NCBI RefSeq assembly: GCF_001708445.1
Contig: NZ_CP015637.1
Coordinates: forward strand, 2,481,001 to 2,545,000
Direction: 5' to 3'
From: Pseudomonas fluorescens
GTDB lineage: Bacteria; Pseudomonadota; Gammaproteobacteria; Pseudomonadales; Pseudomonadaceae
DNA length: 64,000 nt
Made by a program: the position numbers and the translations under genes. A model generated the notes under the pieces. The model had not been told where the DNA came from and made no database searches. It saw only the letters and a list, made by a program, of their open reading frames with translations. Each line of letters begins with the position of its first letter. Within the stretch, counting starts at the first letter, position 1. Shown in pieces: positions 1 through 8,997 of the stretch.

Positions 1-680
1 AGCGCTTCGGCTTCAGTGGGTTCAGTGAGATGCAGGCGCTGTTTCGCGAGGCCTACACCCACAAGACCACGCCGGTGCAGAACTACCAGCAGCGCATCCG
101 CAGCATGATCGCCAACAAGTCGCAGAAAGCCAGTGGCGGTGACCTGGCGCGCGAGTGCGTCAACGCCACCCTTTCGGGGATCGAACGCCTGGGGCTGGAG
201 CTCGATGATGCAGCCTTCGAGAAAGCCGTGGACCTGGTGGTCAACGCTGACAATATCTACGTGGTGGGCGTACGGCGCTCCTTCGCGGTGGCCGATTACC
301 TGGTCTACAACCTGCAACACACCAACAAGCGCATTCACCTGATTTCCGGCCTGGGTGGCAGCTACCGCGAGCAGATGCGCAGCGTACGCGCCAACGACCT
401 GGTGATCGCCATCAGTTTCACCCCCTACGGTAAAGAGACCCAGCACTGCCTGCGCATCGCCCAGCACCACCAGGCCAAGACCCTGATCATCACCGATAGC
501 AACCTCTCGCCCCTGGCCAAGCGGGCGAATGCGGTGCTGTTGGTCAATGAGGGCTCGTCGTTTGCCTTCCGTTCATTGAGCGCCACCTTGTGCCTGTGCC
601 AGGCGTTATTCATTGCCGTGGCGTATCGACTGGAATTGAAGGTGGACGAAATTCACGAGCAAGTCGGATTCGACGACTGA
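1..680 (+). CDS. MurR/RpiR family transcriptional regulator (5' end outside window)
   Basis: The reading frame is open from base 3, so the protein begins upstream of the window; the visible part is about 225 residues. The C-terminal two thirds form a SIS (sugar isomerase) domain: the segment reading NIYVVGVRRSF is the first strand and phosphosugar-binding loop, and DLVIAISFTPYGKET is the second loop, where RpiR proteins bind a sugar phosphate. The N-terminal helix-turn-helix that would bind DNA lies outside or at the edge of the window. RpiR regulators control sugar or inositol catabolism; the target genes are probably upstream, because the downstream gene is on the other strand. A REP palindrome follows the stop codon. 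Confidence 0.85.
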   Translation, partial: RFGFSGFSEMQALFREAYTHKTTPVQNYQQRIRSMIANKSQKASGGDLARECVNATLSGIERLGLELDDAAFEKAVDLVVNADNIYVVGVRRSFAVADYLVYNLQHTNKRIHLISGLGGSYREQMRSVRANDLVIAISFTPYGKETQHCLRIAQHHQAKTLIITDSNLSPLAKRANAVLLVNEGSSFAFRSLSATLCLCQALFIAVAYRLELKVDEIHEQVGFDD

Positions 681-701
681 CGCTCAAACACCGCAGGCCA
701 A

Positions 702-792
702 ATGTGAGAGGGGGCTTGCCCCCGATAGCGGTGCATCAGTCGCCTGATCAGCCGACTGTCACTCTGCCATCGGGAGCAAGCCCCCTCCCACA
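702..792. repeat. REPIN-like inverted repeat, family A
   Basis: Two inverted copies of the motif GAGGGGGCTTGCCCCCGAT (the second slightly diverged) flank about 45 bp. This is the commonest intergenic palindrome in the window and matches the REP/REPIN sequences known in P. fluorescens. It sits between the convergent RpiR-type gene and the 24-residue membrane peptide gene. Confidence 0.8.
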
Positions 793-803
793 AATAACCG
801 GGA

Positions 804-878
804 TCAGTGCATGAAGATCGCGATCAGGATGATCACCGGGATCGGCACGCCGAGGAACCACAGAAGTAATGAGCGCAT
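804..878 (-). CDS. 24-residue single-helix membrane peptide
   Basis: An ATG at 878 is preceded by a good Shine-Dalgarno (AGGAGAAC) and opens a 24-codon frame ending in TGA. The peptide begins MRSLLLWFLGVPIPVIIL and ends in MH: one charged residue near the start, then an unbroken hydrophobic helix with a Pro pair. It starts 15 bp downstream of the stop codon of the 301-residue membrane protein on the same strand, so the two are probably cotranscribed. I recall similar tiny proteins in other Pseudomonas genomes, but no function is known to me. It may act as a small membrane subunit or stress peptide. The strong ribosome binding site and composition argue that it is real. Confidence 0.6.
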   Translation of the reverse strand: MRSLLLWFLGVPIPVIILIAIFMH

Positions 879-893
879 GGTGTTCTCCTTGAA

Positions 894-1799
894 TTAACGA
901 ACGTAGGTTTCGGTTTCGACGTACACCACGGCATCGCGGCGACGGCCACCAAAGGTCGCGGCGAAGCTGGCAAAGAAGGCGCCGATCAACAGGGCGACAA
1001 AGGTCCACAGTGAGGTATAGGCGGCGACCTTGGCGGCCGTATCCGCGGCTTGCTTGGCTTTGAGCTTGGCGTCTTCGACCGCTTTACGGGCATCGCCGTA
1101 GACTTTGTCGATACGCGCTTCGGCATCGGCCTGGCTGAGGTTGGTGCGCTGGCTGATCAACTGGGCCAGGTAGGCACGGTCGTCTGCGGCGAGTTGGCCA
1201 TCATTGCTCAGGGTGCGGGTGAAGATGCGTGCAACCACGCCATGGGCAGCGTCATCACTGACGGCGACCGGGCGATCATCACGAAACAGGCTGTCGACGT
1301 AGTAGTCGAAGTCGCCGCCGTTAACGCCTTTGGCTGCACTGCCCGCGGCTTGAGTGATACCGTTGGCCGCGCCTGCTGCCACGCTGGCACCGGCTTTTAC
1401 ACCACCGCTCACGACACTGCTGACCGAACCGACCACCAGCACTGCGGTGATCAGCGTGGCGACCGCCCAGGCCAGGAAGCCATGGGCCGTGTCGCGAAAG
1501 TACACCTCATCGCCATGCATATTGGCCCACTTCACCCGCAACCGGCCGGCGATGTAGCCGCCCAGGCCCGAGGCGACGATCTGGGTAAAGGCCAGCCAGA
1601 CAATGGTGGAAATGCCAAGGCCCTTGGCGCTGATACCGCTGTCAGCCCACGGCGACACCGCCGAAAAGCCCAGGCCGAAGCCCAGCAGCACCAGGATCAG
1701 GGACAACGCAGCCGCGGCAGCGGCCCCGGCGAAAATCGCCCCCCAGGAAACCCCGGAGAGCGTGCTCGACTCTTGCAGCGTGGATGAGGATGTAATCAT
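894..1799 (-). CDS. Conserved multi-pass membrane protein of unknown function
   Basis: The protein has 301 residues. The N-terminal part has a Ser/Thr-rich leader, then SWGAIFAGAAAAAALSLIL, a first membrane helix rich in Ala and Gly, followed by two further helices around residues 60-80 and 105-130. A long polar, probably periplasmic region of about 130 residues contains an Ala/Lys-rich helical stretch (roughly 215-255, DARKAVEDAKLKAKQAADTA). A last helix is near residues 260-285, and the protein ends in FGGRRRDAVVYVETETYVR. Such proteins are sometimes labelled PhnA-like in Pseudomonas, but I see no phosphonate motif. The 24-residue membrane peptide gene follows directly. Upstream is a roughly 490-bp intergenic region with no other gene. 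Confidence 0.75.
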   Translation of the reverse strand: MITSSSTLQESSTLSGVSWGAIFAGAAAAAALSLILVLLGFGLGFSAVSPWADSGISAKGLGISTIVWLAFTQIVASGLGGYIAGRLRVKWANMHGDEVYFRDTAHGFLAWAVATLITAVLVVGSVSSVVSGGVKAGASVAAGAANGITQAAGSAAKGVNGGDFDYYVDSLFRDDRPVAVSDDAAHGVVARIFTRTLSNDGQLAADDRAYLAQLISQRTNLSQADAEARIDKVYGDARKAVEDAKLKAKQAADTAAKVAAYTSLWTFVALLIGAFFASFAATFGGRRRDAVVYVETETYVR

Positions 1800-2020
1800 T
1801 GTTGTTCAGCTCCCGGCAGGAAATTAAGTGTTACAAGTCTCAAAAGGGACAGTGCAGCCAGCGTGCCAGGCAGTTGGAAAAATAAAATTCATAGTTTTCA
1901 AACAGTTAACAAAATTGAACTCCCTTGAACCATGCAACTTGCAATAAATGACTGTTTCAGGCGGGCGTTATGCATTCCCTGTGGGAGGGGCTGGCCCTAA
2001 TGCCAACGTACAGCCGCTTG

Positions 2021-2120
2021 TGTAGGAGCGAGCTTGCTCGCGAAGAACCTCAACGATAACGCGTGTTTCCTGAATCAACGCGGCGCCCGTGAGTTTTTCG
2101 CGAGCAAGCTCGCTCCTACA
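2021..2120. repeat. REPIN-like inverted repeat, family B
   Basis: Inverted arms TGTAGGAGCGAGCTTGCTCG and its complement flank a core containing AACGATAACGCGTGTTTCCT. The same core recurs near 26670 and 54360. It lies in the 1800-2290 gap between the divergent membrane protein and response regulator genes; the rest of that gap is AT-richer sequence that probably holds both promoters, with no further gene visible. Confidence 0.8.
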
Positions 2121-2290
2121 AAAATGCCTTGACCGACTGGCGTTAGGGCCTTCCCCCCGCCCTCACCGGCCGATGCCCGCCATGAAACTTGTGTCAGTTT
2201 TGCCAATATGAAGTTTTATTTAGGAAGCATTCAGCCATTTCTTGGCAAAATGCCCCCACTTCTAGTGTGAATCGCTCACCAGGTAATCCT

Positions 2291-2974
2291 ATGACCCGCA
2301 TTTTGACTATCGAGGATGACGCCGTAACGGCCCGCGAGATCGTCGCCGAGCTGAGTAGCCATGGACTGGACGTAGATTGGGTGGACAACGGCCGTGAAGG
2401 CCTGGTCCGCGCTGTGAGTGGTGATTACGATCTGATCACCCTCGACCGTATGCTGCCGGAACTCGATGGCCTGGCCATCGTCACCACCCTGCGCACCATC
2501 GGCGTGTCGACACCGATCCTGATGATCAGCGCGCTCTCCGATGTGGACGAACGCGTGCGCGGCCTGCGCGCCGGTGGCGACGACTACCTGACCAAACCCT
2601 TCGCCTCCGACGAAATGGCCGCCCGCGTCGAGGTGCTGCTGCGACGCAAAAGCACGGTCAAGGAATTTGAAACCGCGTTGCGCGTGGCCGACCTCGAACT
2701 CAACCTGATCAGCCGTGAAGCCAGCCGCGCCGAGCAACCCCTGAGCCTGCTGCCCACCGAATATAAACTGCTGGAATTCCTGATGCGCAACACCGGGCAG
2801 ATCCTGTCGCGGATGATGATCTTCGAGGAAGTCTGGGGTTATCACTTCGACCCGGGCACCAACCTGATCGATGTCCACATCGGTCGCCTGCGCAAGAAAA
2901 TCGATCCACCGGGCCTCACGCCGCTGATCCGCACGGTACGAGGTTCCGGTTATGTCATTGCTGAACCCCTCTAA
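2291..2974 (+). CDS. OmpR/PhoB-family response regulator
   Basis: The protein has 227 residues from the ATG at 2291, which follows AGGTAAT at a suitable spacing; the longer upstream frame lacks family sequence. The N-terminal receiver domain shows the acidic pair ED in LTIEDD, the phospho-accepting Asp52 in LITLDRMLPELDG, the conserved Ser/Thr in MISALS and the Lys in YLTKPF. The C-terminal winged helix (about 130-225) contains LLPTEYKLLEFLMRN and RTVRGSGYVI. It is the DNA-binding partner of the histidine kinase gene that overlaps its 3' end by 23 bp. The controlled genes are not evident. Confidence 0.93.
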   Translation: MTRILTIEDDAVTAREIVAELSSHGLDVDWVDNGREGLVRAVSGDYDLITLDRMLPELDGLAIVTTLRTIGVSTPILMISALSDVDERVRGLRAGGDDYLTKPFASDEMAARVEVLLRRKSTVKEFETALRVADLELNLISREASRAEQPLSLLPTEYKLLEFLMRNTGQILSRMMIFEEVWGYHFDPGTNLIDVHIGRLRKKIDPPGLTPLIRTVRGSGYVIAEPL

Positions 2975-4346
2975 GGGCTGGCGTTCTTCCAGCAGCCGCT
3001 TGCTGGCGCTGTACAGTTCGCTGTTCGTGGCCTGGAGTTGCATCCTCATGGGGGTGCTGTACTACGAGGTGTCGGGTTACCTGGGCGACCTGTCGCGCCA
3101 TTCGCTGATGCAGCGCCAGCATCTGTTCCAACGCTTCGACGGCGAAGAACTGGTCGAAGCCCTGACCACCAGCATGACCTTCGACATGAAGGGCGTGGAC
3201 GCCTATGGCCTGTTCGACGAGCAATTTCGCCCGTTGAGCGGACCGATCCGCGCGATCCCGCCAGACCTTCCGAGGGACGGCAAGATCCACGCCCTGGTCA
3301 ATTGCGTCGACTCTGACGACCCGAAACTGCCCAAGGACAGCTGCGACGCCGTGGTGACCCATACCGACGACGGCCGCTGGCTGGTGCTGGTGCGCGCCAA
3401 CGGTTCGCTGTTCGGCGTGACCCGGATCATCTGGCATGCGTTGTTGTGGGCGCTGTCCCTGACCATCATCCCCGGCGCGGCCGGCTGGCACCTGTTGCGC
3501 CGCCGCCCGTTACGGCGAATTCGCGGGATCCAGGCCAGCGCCGAAGCCATCGTCGCCGGCGACCTCACCCACCGTTTGCCGCTGTCGAATCGGCGTGACG
3601 AGCTCGATATGCTCGCCGCCATCGTCAACGCCATGCTCGACCGTATCGAGAAGCTGATGAACGAGGTCAAGGGCGTGTGCGACAACATCGCCCACGACCT
3701 GCGCACCCCGCTGACCCGCCTGCGGGCGCAGCTCTACCGTATCCGGCAGGAGGCAGAGAAAGACTCGGGCTACGCCGTGAAACTGGACGACGCGATTGCC
3801 GAGACCGACACCCTGATGGCGCGCTTTCGCGGGCTGTTGCGCATCTCGGAACTGGAAGACCACCAGCGCCGCTCCGGCTTCCTGGTGATGGACCCCCTGC
3901 CCCTGTTACGCGAACTGCATGACTTCTACCTGCCCTTGGCCGAGGAAGGCGAATTGCACCTCAGGCTGGATGTTCCAGAGTCCCTGCCGTGGATCACCGG
4001 CGACCGTGCCCTGTTGTTCGAGGCCCTGTCCAACTTGCTGAGCAACTCGATCAAGTTCTCCCCACCGGGTGGCGAAGTGATTTTGCGCGGGCTCAATGAC
4101 GCCGGCAGCACACGCATCGAAGTGCACGACTCCGGGCCAGGCATACCGGCAGCGGAGCGTGATGCGGTGTTCCAACGTTTCTATCGCGTGGACGAAGGCG
4201 ACCAGCGAGGAGGCTTCGGGCTGGGCTTGTCGATTGTCGCGGCGATCATCAACTTGCATGGGTTCAAGTTGGAAGTCGGTACCAGCGAGCAAGGCGGTGC
4301 GCGCCTGGTCCTTGAATGCCGCCAGCAGCTGATGCCCGAAGCCTGA
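2952..4346 (+). CDS. Membrane sensor histidine kinase
   Basis: The protein has 464 residues. There is a first membrane helix at about 17-40, a periplasmic sensor of about 110 residues with two Cys (NCVDSDDP and DSCDAVV), a second helix at about 157-180, and a HAMP linker. The dimerisation domain carries the phospho-accepting His248 in DNIAHDLRTPLTRL. The ATPase domain has the N box LSNLLSNSIKFSP, G1 box DSGPGIP and G2 box GGFGLGLSIV. It overlaps the response regulator gene, so the two are translationally coupled. The paired periplasmic cysteines could form a disulphide or bind metal, which is a guess from position only. Confidence 0.93.
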   Translation: MSLLNPSKGWRSSSSRLLALYSSLFVAWSCILMGVLYYEVSGYLGDLSRHSLMQRQHLFQRFDGEELVEALTTSMTFDMKGVDAYGLFDEQFRPLSGPIRAIPPDLPRDGKIHALVNCVDSDDPKLPKDSCDAVVTHTDDGRWLVLVRANGSLFGVTRIIWHALLWALSLTIIPGAAGWHLLRRRPLRRIRGIQASAEAIVAGDLTHRLPLSNRRDELDMLAAIVNAMLDRIEKLMNEVKGVCDNIAHDLRTPLTRLRAQLYRIRQEAEKDSGYAVKLDDAIAETDTLMARFRGLLRISELEDHQRRSGFLVMDPLPLLRELHDFYLPLAEEGELHLRLDVPESLPWITGDRALLFEALSNLLSNSIKFSPPGGEVILRGLNDAGSTRIEVHDSGPGIPAAERDAVFQRFYRVDEGDQRGGFGLGLSIVAAIINLHGFKLEVGTSEQGGARLVLECRQQLMPEA

Positions 4347-4383
4347 GAGCCTGTGGGAGATCCCCCTCCCTGTGGCGAGGGGG

Positions 4384-4455
4384 CTTGTTGTGGCGAGCGT
4401 GCTTGTTGTGGCTAGCGGACCTGTTGTGGTGAGCGGGCTTGTTGTGGCGAGCGGG
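4384..4455. repeat. Four tandem 18-bp repeats ending in a family C REP
   Basis: Four contiguous 18-bp units of the form CTTGTTGTGGCGAGCGGG, differing at a few positions, run from 4384 to 4455 and end directly in CTTGCCCCGCGTTGGGG, one half of the family C palindrome. The same 18-bp unit is tandem at 50234-50304. The gap 4347-4484 between the kinase and the rhs remnant contains nothing else. Confidence 0.8.
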
Positions 4456-4484
4456 CTTGCCCCGCGTTGGGGCGCGTAGCGGCC

Positions 4485-6962
4485 CTAAAACCAGTCTCCC
4501 GGTTCTACCAGAAGAAATGCGGTGGCCTTATTGGGGTGGGTAATGCCGATCAGCCGATGCTGGCAGTCGTAGCGGTATTCGGTGACGAGTTGGTGACCCT
4601 TGCCGTTCCGTTCGCGGATCAGGTTGCCGAAGGCGTCGTAGTCGTAATGGCGGTCGCCCTGGATCATCAGGCGGTTGCCGGCGACGATGTCGGGGCCGGG
4701 GCGGTCTTGCATGAGCAGGTTGCCGGCCGGGTCGTGGGCGAAGCGTTCGTGCGGGGCTTGCGTGTGGTCGGCGCGGGTGAGGCGGGCGAGGGGGTCGTAG
4801 TGGTAGTGGTGTTCGCCTTTGCGGCTGTCGACTAAACGGGTGAGGTTGCCGGTTTTGTCGTAGTCGTAGTGGCGCTGGTAAAGGTGGGTGTCCTGTTGCG
4901 CGACGGTGTGGGCGTGCAGGCGGTGTTGTTCGTCGTAGTGGTAGTGGCTGAGGAGCTGGCCCTGTTGGCGTTGGTGTTCTTGGCCGGCCTTGAATAGATG
5001 AGAGGTCAGCAGTGCGCCATTTAACTCGACGGTGGCGAGGTGGCCGCCTTTGCTGTGGTTGAACACCACGCGGTTGTTGTCGGGCAGGCGCAGGTTTTGA
5101 AGCTGACCGCAGGCGTCGTAGCCATAGCGCAAGGTGCCCCAGCCTTGGTGTTCGGCGGTGAGACGGTTTTGTGGGTCGTATTCGTAGGCTAACGCCCAGT
5201 GGCCGTCGTCGACGCTGAGGAGGTTGCCTTGGCGGTCGTAGGTATATTCAACAAGGTTGCCGTCGGGCAGGGTTTTTCGTACGAGGCGTCCGGCGTGGTC
5301 TCGCTCATAACGAGTAACGAGCTGACTGCCATCGTCGCCGTGTTCGGTCTTTTCCTGCAGGTTGCCGTTGAGGTCATAGGCGTAAGCGGTACGCTGCCCA
5401 TCAAACCCGACTTCCTGCTGGATCAGGCCGTTGGGGTGGTAGTCGAGCCGGTAGGTCTCGCCAACCTCGTTTTCGATCTCGGTCAGCAGTAGCCGGGCGT
5501 TGTCGTAGCGGTAGTGGACCTGGGTGCCATCGGCATTGATACGGCGGCTGATCAGGTGCAAGCCGTCGGCGTATTCGTAGCGGGTGACGCGCCCGAGTTC
5601 ATCGCGTTCGGCGGTGATTTTTCCGTAGGGGTTGTAGCTGTATTCGCGCGTAGCGCCGTCCGGTTGAGTTAGCTTGACCAGGCGCCCGGCGGCATCCCAT
5701 TGGTACTGGGTCAGCGCGCCATGCTCATCCTCGCGGGCAATCTGTCGACCCAAGTCGTCATAGCGATAGCGCCGCACACCGCCATTGGGCAGCGTCTGCT
5801 CCAGCAGTTGCCCGCGCTCATTCCACACCAGCCGCTGGCAGCTGTGATCGGGGTGCCAAACCCCAACCAGTTGTCCGTATTGGTCGTAGCTGTAGTCGGT
5901 GACATGCCCATCGGGATCGGTCTTACGAATGACATCGCCCTGGTCATTGCGCTCGTACTTCCAGACCGCCAGACCCCGCCTTACAACCCGTACGAAGCCA
6001 TTGTCATGCTCGTAGGACGTCGGCTCGTCATCCCCCGGAAACAGCGCGACCAAGCGCCCGGCTTCGTCATACTGATACGCCGTCACCGCGCCCAGCGGAT
6101 CTTGCTCAATCGTCAGCCGACCTTTGTCATCGTAGGATTTGAAGTGCTGCGCACCGTCCGGATCAATCCGCTGCACCAAGCGCGCACGCTGATCGTGGAC
6201 ATACACTTCCTGGCTGCCATCGGCGTTATGCACCGTGACACGGCCGTCATCCCCCCAGGCATACCGCGTGTCCATCTGCGAAAAGCTTGCCCAATGCCGG
6301 ACACATCGCGCCGCCTTGCCGGCCCGTTCCCACGCCCAGAAGAAACTCGCCCCACCGGCCAATTGCCGCTCGAGAATGACGTGCTTATCGTCGTAGCGGT
6401 AAACCTCGCTTTCGCCGACGGCATTGGTCGCCGAGACCAGCCGTCCAGCGTCGTCATAGGCGTAGGCAACAAGGTGCTGCTCCGTCACCCATACGTAGGG
6501 TTCATGCCCTTTGGCGCGCTGAACCTGGTAGTCCACCGCCACAATGCGGCCCCGTTCATAGCGCAAAAACAGCGACCGGCCCGCGCCGTTATCCAACCGT
6601 TCGATGCGCCCCAATACGTCGCGGAAAATTCGCAGGCGGTTGTCATACGCATCACTGATCGAGACCAATACACCGTCGCGAAAGTGATAAAACCGCGCCG
6701 CCTGGGCCAGCACCAGTTCATCCGGCGAAGCGCCCAGATAGATCGCCGCTTCAGCCAGGCTGTTGGTGATCGCGGGGCGAGCCGCGGTGGGCAGCGGGAA
6801 CTCAGTCGTGCGGTTTTCATGGTCAATCCAGACGACCGAATCGCCCACCACAGAAAGCCTGTGCGCCAGCGCGTGACTCCAGCCAAACCCCAACCCGCAA
6901 TCCACTTCCACCGCACTGGTGCGGTACAACCGGGTCCACTCGAACGGCATTCTGATTTTCAA
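4485..6962 (-). pseudogene. Rhs repeat core, truncated at both ends
   Basis: The frame of about 821-825 codons is made almost wholly of YD/RHS repeats (for example RYDDLGRQIAREDEHG and YDYDAFGNLIRERNG), the shell-forming part of polymorphic-toxin Rhs proteins. The first family residues are MPFEWTRLYRTSAVEVDCGL (ATG at 6950), normally found hundreds of residues into an Rhs protein. At the other end the frame leaves the family at YRYDCQHRLIGITHPNKATA and ends in intergenic-like residues. The conserved closing repeat, the autoproteolysis motif and any C-terminal toxin are absent. No upstream ribosome binding site is obvious. The missing N-terminal part lies next door on the opposite strand (7031-8227). 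I call it a broken gene; a residual expressed protein cannot be excluded. Confidence 0.75.
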
Positions 6963-7030
6963 AACCGTTCATCCAGCCGCTTTTCGCTGCGGCAGACTCC
7001 GACGCCTTGCCTTCTGCCGAGACGTCACGG

Positions 7031-8227
7031 ATGACCAACGCTTCCCACATTGCCCATATCGAACATGAGCTGGATGGCTTCCATCAGAGCCTGGTGACGT
7101 ATCGCCAGCAACTGGGGGCCTGGTATTCGCGCGCGCTGGATTCGGTGAGCCACGCCGCTGATTTACCGTCGTTGCTGGGGATGGATCGGGTGTTGCGCGC
7201 GGGGAATTCGCAACGTTCCGTGAGCCTTTCCGATACCGACTTCTCCACCGTGGCCCGCTGCCCGGCGGGCGGTATGTTGCAGATCGAAAGCAAGTTCGAG
7301 TCGGTGTATGACGTGCCGATCGGCGATATCCCGGTTGAGGTGATCGGCCTGGATGACGGCAGTTCTACCGTGGTCATGCTCGATGAACAGGGTAAAGGCT
7401 CACACCCATGCGTCGCGGGCGCGCGCTACCAGGTACGGGTGCAAGGCGGCGTGTCGGCGCAACAGGTGGACGCGTTGTTTGTGTCCTACGCCGGGCTGAC
7501 CGCAGACCTGGAGCAATGGCTGCGGTCGCAGTGGGAAGGGTTCAAGCCGCATTGGCAACAGTCGACGGCCAGCGCGATTGGCAGCGGGATATTGGCTGGC
7601 AGTTGGGCGGCGATTCGCGAGGTGTGGGACAGCATCCAGTTGGTGCAGGCAATTCTTGAAGACCCGTTGAAGTACGTCGAACAGCTTGGCGCCGAAGCGG
7701 CCAAGCTGGCGGATTTGGCCGCCAGCGCCCCCAAGGTCATGGAACAGGCGATGTTGCTCGCCAGTGATGAAGCGGCGCTGTTCCTGCTGGTGCGCACGGC
7801 GATGATCTGGTTGGACGCATTGCCGCCCAGTGAGATTGCGCAAGTGGCGGCTGGGTTTGTGGTGTCGCTGCTGATCGACCTGGTGATGGGTGCGGTGCTG
7901 ACCATCGCATTGCCGGCGGCGGCTGTGGCGTATTTGAGCCTGCGGCTGGCCAGGTATGGCGCGCAGATGGTTAAGGCGGCGGTGGGTTTTGTTCAGGGCG
8001 TGCTGGCGATTCTGACGAAGTTCATGCAGGCGGTGGATCGCTACAAAGCGGTGGCGGTTCGCGGCGTGGTCGGCGGGCTCAAGCAAGGCACGCTGCAGAT
8101 ACGCTGGCGGGCGCGGCAGAACACGGTGCTGAAGCAAAAAGAGCACGTGGATGATGCGCCTTTGCCCCCCTCCCACAATGGACCTGCGCCAGCCCCACCC
8201 TTTCGACCGGATCGAAAATTGCCATGA
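7031..8227 (+). pseudogene. N-terminal fragment of an Rhs protein, inverted relative to its core
   Basis: The frame from ATG 7031 (a TTG at 7007 is also in frame) gives about 398 residues. It starts MTNASHIAHIEHELDGFHQS and contains a mixed alpha/beta region, then hydrophobic helices at roughly 275-330 (GFVVSLLIDLVMGAVLTIAL and following), as in the N-terminal region of Pseudomonas Rhs effectors. Family sequence stops at KEHVDDAP; the last 22 residues are a translation of REP-like intergenic DNA. There is no Shine-Dalgarno ahead of 7031. Its stop overlaps the IclR start by 4 bp, apparently by chance. The short minus-strand segment 6980-7026 encodes SAEGKASESAAAKSG, a plausible continuation after VDDAP if the segment were flipped. 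Confidence 0.65.
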
Positions 8228-8988
8228 CCGAAGACACCATCAAACGTCGCGCCAAAGGCCTGGACCGTGCGTTCGATATCCTCGACTTTCTCAAGGAAAT
8301 CGGGCAGCCCCTGCGCCCGAATGATATTGCCAACGGTATCGGCAGCCCCAAGTCCACCGTCTACGAACTGGTCGCGTCCTTGCTGGAACGGCGCATTCTC
8401 GAAACCGTGGGCAAGGACGGTCACGTCTACCTCGGCCGCCAGTTGTACTTTCTCGGCCAGGCGCATTTGCGTCATTTCGACCTGACCCGCGAGGCTGACC
8501 ACGCCTTGCAGGAGATCGTCAGCCAGACCCACGAAACCGCGCAGATGTGCCTGCTCAACGGGCGTAAATACACGGTGGCGCTGATGCGCGAAGGCGAGCG
8601 GCATTTCCGTATTTCTTCGGATATCGGTGAGAACGCGCCGATCCCGTGGACCGCGTCCGGGCGCCTGCTGCTGGGGCACTTGAGCGATCAGCAGATCGTC
8701 GACCTGATCGACCCTGAGGATTTCATCCTGCCGGACGGTCAGCGCCTGCCGCTGGAGACCTTCCTCGCACAAATCCGCCAGGCCACGGTCGATGGCTTCT
8801 TTTCCTTCGACAGCGTGGCCGACACCTTCACCCATTGTTTTGCCGCCCCGGTTCGGGACGCGCAAGGCATCAGCATTGCGACCTTGTGCATCGTCGCCCC
8901 GAGGGCCGATGCCAGCACTCATTACAACGACTATCGCCGGGTGTTGATCGAAAGCGCCAACAACCTGGCCCGTCGCATCAACGAATAG
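8224..8988 (+). CDS. IclR family transcriptional regulator
   Basis: The protein has 254 residues. Residues 8-70 form the winged helix-turn-helix (LDRAFDILDFLKEIGQPL, then IANGIGSPKSTVYELVASLL as the recognition region). Residues 85-250 are the IclR effector domain, with the conserved stretch RHFRISSDIGENAPIPWTAS and a closing SANNLARRI. IclR proteins respond to small acids or sugars and usually control the adjacent operon. Here the deaminase gene starts 9 bp downstream on the same strand and a sugar kinase follows, so it probably regulates its own operon. The start is ATG at 8224. Confidence 0.92.
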   Translation: MTEDTIKRRAKGLDRAFDILDFLKEIGQPLRPNDIANGIGSPKSTVYELVASLLERRILETVGKDGHVYLGRQLYFLGQAHLRHFDLTREADHALQEIVSQTHETAQMCLLNGRKYTVALMREGERHFRISSDIGENAPIPWTASGRLLLGHLSDQQIVDLIDPEDFILPDGQRLPLETFLAQIRQATVDGFFSFDSVADTFTHCFAAPVRDAQGISIATLCIVAPRADASTHYNDYRRVLIESANNLARRINE

Positions 8989-8997
8989 GAGCTTTCC

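Noticed and set aside
2189..2290. Upstream extension of the response regulator (34 more residues)
   Set aside because: The extra residues do not match the receiver fold, which starts at MTRILTIEDD with its own Shine-Dalgarno.
4384..4455. Tandem 18-bp repeats considered as a CRISPR array
   Set aside because: Units are contiguous with no spacers and are derived from a REP end; no cas genes nearby.
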